Shown: positions 60,509 to 64,000 of the stretch, in pieces
Position numbering within the stretch: the stretch's first letter is position 1
Layout: every line of letters begins with the position of its first letter
Assembly (NCBI GenBank): GCA_013398175.1
Contig: VZRZ01002089.1
Location: forward strand, 1,663,352-1,727,351
DNA length: 64,000 nucleotides
Reading direction: 5' to 3'
Source: Climacteris rufus
Taxonomy: Eukaryota; Chordata; Aves; Passeriformes; Climacteridae
Notes under the pieces: model-generated
Told to the model about the DNA's origin: nothing
Database searches by the model: none
Seen by the model: only the letters and a program-made list of their open reading frames with translations
Position numbers and translations under genes: made by a program

Positions 60509-61341
60509 CAGAAAAGAAAAATAAATATAAAATATAATATAAAATTTTGAGGATTTAGTTCATTTTTTGCAAAGGCGCTATACAGTAATTTTGGTTAACC
60601 ATGCTACAATGTGAACATAAAATACACTGTTCATTCATTCTCCCTTTTAAATATCATGCTTCCACATCTTTGAACTATGGCTGATATTTTTTGCTTCAAA
60701 TCAGCCTGGATAAGAAAGAGAGAATTTGGTCATGTTTTGTATTTTATAGTCCCATGACTATTTGGGAAAGGTGGATCTTAATGATCTGTGCACTTCCATG
60801 TCAATCACCAGAATGGATTTGTTGACATTTATGTCTTAAACAATATGTATGCATTTACTGTCAAGTATTATTTAGCTGTACAAATATTTATCTGCCATAA
60901 CACTGACCATATTAACATAATCTCACAAATAATCAATATTTGTCTGAAGCTCTAGAATACTGACAGCTAATCCTAAATAACATAATTGGATGGAGAACAA
61001 TGAAAAAGATTTATATGATATTTGACCTACTTCCAAAGTCCTGCATATATTCTACAGGGTTTCCAAGACTGACTATTTCATCTTAACTCTTAGAATTCCA
61101 GAATTTAATCTGAGCAAAAATTTGTTTAGGTGGAAGGGGTACTTAAGGGTAATGGAAACTTGTAAAAACAAGATTCTGCTTGGGAATTTCAATGAATGGA
61201 GTTCTTATTTTAAGAATACTTTGGGGATTAGGATGTTAAAGAAAGTATTACTTTTAATAAATTAGAACTATTTTACAACATTTATCATTTTAAATGAAAA
61301 GTCTTTTAAATGCAGAAGGAAATGCAAAAAGGTGATTATGA

Positions 61342-61391
61342 TAAGAGAAGAAGAAGAAGTGGAAAATGAGAAGAGGGAAAGAAAGGGAAGA
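61342..61391. repeat. Purine-rich tract with (GAA)n core
   Basis: About 50 bases that are purine except for two T residues, with four GAA units. It is low complexity. Confidence 0.8.
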
Positions 61392-62464
61392 GTTAAATAA
61401 TTAAAAAAAAGAAAAATATAGTAATATTTAGTCAAATAGATAGGGCAGTCACTTAATATAACGAAGAACAAGATCCTTCTAATTTTTCAGGAGAAATTCC
61501 ATCCAAATAAACTTGTTAATAAAACAACCTGATTTCTCAGATTTTTGTATTTATTTAATAGAAGAGATTTCTTGTATTTATTAGAATATTCCAACCTTTT
61601 ATATTTGGGATGACAAAGTTATCTGAGAATCAATATCTGAACAGTTCTGAAATATTGTGGACTCTGTGTATATGTTAGCAGGAAGACCTTTCTCCTTTGT
61701 ACTGTTGAGCTAAGGCATTTTTAAATGTTATTTGAGCAAAAGATTTGAAATTTGCATCTCAGGATGTTCCTTGCTGAAAATATATATAGTTTACTGTTAT
61801 GGATTAAATCTGATCCAGTGGTAATTTACTCTTTTTTTTTTGTAGCTACTAGAAATGTTTAATTAAAAAAATCCCCCTAAGTCTCAACCTAAAAAATAAT
61901 TGAAATTAAGCCAGAATGAGTCTTATTTATTGTACGTATGTATGATACTGCTGAGCCTGAAGGCTGTTCTGTAAATTCTTTCTAAATATCTTGTAAATGT
62001 CAGAGATTATAAACTGAGCAAGAAATTTGTTTGCACATGTATACAGTAGTAACTATTTGTCAGATTTAAGGGAGACACAGCAATACCAGAATTTGTATAA
62101 CCTTAATCTTAAATTCACTGCCTCTACCCTTAACCTAATCCAGTTTTCATTAACTTGAATGCTGAAATATTTCATTATTTTGATCAAGATAAACCAAAAC
62201 AGTATCAAGATTGCTGTCAGGTAGCATTTTATAAAATCCATTCTTGAAGAATCCTATTTTGTATTAGTAGCTTTTCGCCAAGCAGAAGCAAACTATAATT
62301 TGTCAACTACTGATTAAAACGTTAAACTAGTTCATCATGTGACCTAAACTATTACTGAAAAAAAAAAATTTCCAAAATATTTGGCAGTACCTAGCAGTTC
62401 TTGTTCTTAAAGTAAAAATTCCTATTATTTTTATTCCTGTTACTGTTATATTTTGTCCACTTGG

Positions 62465-63170
62465 GTCACAACCCCATGCAGTGCTACAGGCGGGGGTCAG
62501 AGTGGCTGAAAGTCTGCCCAGCAGAAAAGGACCTGGGGGTGCTGGTCAACAGTGACTGAACACGAGCCAGTGTGTGCCCAGGTGGTCAAGAAGGCCAATG
62601 GCATCCTGGCTTGCACCAGCAATAGTGTGGCCAACAGGACCAGGACAGCGATTTTTCCCTGTACTCAGCACCGGTGAGGCCACAGCTCGAATGCTGTGTC
62701 CAGTTCTGGGTTCCTCAATATGAGAAGGATATTGAGGTGCAGGAGCATGTCCATGGAAGGACAATGGCATTGGTGAAGGGTCTGGGGAGTAAATCCTATG
62801 AGAAGCGTTGGGGGTTGTTTAGCCTGGAGAAAAAGGAGCTGGGGGGGACCTTCTTGCTCTCTGCAACTACCTGACAGGAGATTGTAGTAAGGTGAGGGTC
62901 AGCCTTTTCTTCCAGGCAACCAGTGACAGGACAAGAGGACATGGCCTCAAACTGTGCCAGGAGAAGTTCATCAGGAAGAATTTCTTCATAGAAAGGTTTG
63001 TTAAGCATTGGAACAGGGAAGTGGTAGAGCCACCATTCCTGGAGGTGTTCAAGAAACAACTGGATGTGGCACTTAATGCTATGGTCTATTTGACAAAGTG
63101 ATGATCAAAGGTTGGACTTAATGATCTTGGAGATCGTCTCCAACCTAAATTATTCTATGATTCTATAACA
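62465..63170 (+). repeat. CR1 LINE 3' fragment, ~0.7 kb
   Basis: It begins near CACAACCCCATGCAGTGCTA and continues with AAGGACCTGGGGGTGCTGGT, TGGCATCCTGGCTTGCACC, AGTGACAGGACAAGAGGACA and GCATTGGAACAGGGAAGTGG. It ends in GGTTGGACTTAATGATCTTG and the ATTCTATGATTCTATAAC tail at about 63168. It is one of the better preserved CR1 3' ends here, but is still frameshifted and 5'-truncated. Confidence 0.9.
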
Positions 63171-64000
63171 GTATCTTAATAGAGGTGGATATGAATCAAA
63201 TCTGCTGATGCTGACACCTACCATTTCGAGAAATGTTGTCACAAGTTGTCATTAACTCTTAATTTTGCACCTAAGTTCTATACTTTTTGTAAGCTCAGAG
63301 GAAGATAAAAAGGCCTAAACAAAACTCAGTGAAACTATAACAGTCCCTCAGTGGGGCCACAGCTCAAAATTCTAACTCCATCTTGAATTTAGCATTCACT
63401 TTGTTTACAGTGACTGACACACTAATTTGAAAGCTATTAACTTCAGGCACAAATTTATTAAACTCATAATTCTGAACAATATTGTAGGTTATATCATCCA
63501 GAACTCTGGTTAATACAGTGAGTCCACATGTCTTCTATTCCAGGGCAGTAGTTGTACTCTTTGTCTATTTTAGTACATCTTAAATGTCTTTAAATTGTAA
63601 TAGATTTCTTTATAATTCAGCTTTCAATATCACTAAATAGGTTAAATGTATCGTAAGAGTGTTTCTTATCCATATGTAAGTCTGTCTTTCCTAAGGTATT
63701 TAGTGAATTTTAAGTTAATTATCTCAATATTGCAAGGATAGTGTTGTTTCATTATTATTTCTCCATTAAATTAGTATTTTCAAATATTTGCTATATCAGT
63801 GAAGTCCCTTGTGGTACCTTTTGAGTCAGACAATGTGACAGCAGTTACCTTGTTACTTACTCTCAAACACTTAAGGAATTTAATATTGTGTTTTGAGGCA
63901 CATAATATGACTAAAGAAAATTGTCTAGTAAACTGAGAGTATGCCTATTTGCATACTAATATGGAATTTAAAAATATATATAGCTTAAAGAGAGTCTGAA
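63171..64000. other. AT-rich unique sequence to window end
   Basis: Nothing recognised. Confidence 0.5.

Larger units (their letters stand above)
54901..62464. other. 7.5 kb of unique AT-rich sequence
   Basis: This is the longest stretch without a recognised interspersed repeat. Only simple repeats are seen: (AAAC)n at 60481-60508, a purine-rich tract at 61342-61391, T and A runs, and a triple TAGATCTA palindrome at 59272-59314. No open frame exceeds 95 codons and none is recognisable. Confidence 0.5.

Overview
The window looks like a gene-poor, AT-rich piece of an avian nuclear genome, either intergenic or deep intronic. The evidence is at least thirteen fragments of the CR1 LINE family, several with the diagnostic CR1 3' end (the GATCTT(T/A)AAGGTC-like block followed by ATTCT(A/G)TG-type octamers). 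There are also about a dozen degraded endogenous-retrovirus LTRs of types common in birds. I see no convincing complete protein-coding gene, no tRNA, rRNA or snRNA gene, no CRISPR array and no prokaryotic gene organisation. The longest open frames (175, 164, 153 and 146 codons) all lie inside LTRs or antisense to CR1.

Layout. Positions 1-117 hold a TATA box followed by a possible non-coding first exon with a strong splice donor. A small candidate exon lies at 4100-4154. Positions 5.8-13.2 kb form an LTR-rich block: a solo LTR at 5800-6481 with a perfect 5-bp target duplication, LTRs at about 6904-7410 and 9639-10715, and a reverse-strand LTR at about 12513-13184. Positions 17.1-20.9 kb hold two copies of one ~1-kb LTR family in the same orientation. 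The second copy is split by a younger LTR (19841-20487) flanked by a 6-bp duplication. Two CR1 copies follow at 23.8-24.85 kb. A reverse-strand LTR with likely 3' internal remnants lies at 26.2-27.8 kb, with a related forward copy at 33.4-34.0 kb and a third, reverse copy at 46.1-46.6 kb. A long CR1 that has lost its reverse transcriptase lies at 35.5-37.2 kb. A CR1 endonuclease-start fragment lies on the reverse strand at 52.9-53.4 kb. Two copies of another repeat family, one ending in an LTR-like polyadenylation region, lie at 50.0 and 54.1 kb. Positions 37.2-42.4, 42.5-46.1 and 54.9-62.5 kb are mostly unique AT-rich sequence with only simple repeats.

No set of genes works together here. 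The biology that can be read is transposable-element history (nesting, target duplications, promoter decay, an internal LINE deletion) plus a few short stretches that resemble splice signals or conserved regulatory DNA. I did not find evidence for a new biological system. All family assignments come from recognising sequence by eye, without alignment or database search, and approximate element boundaries are marked as such.
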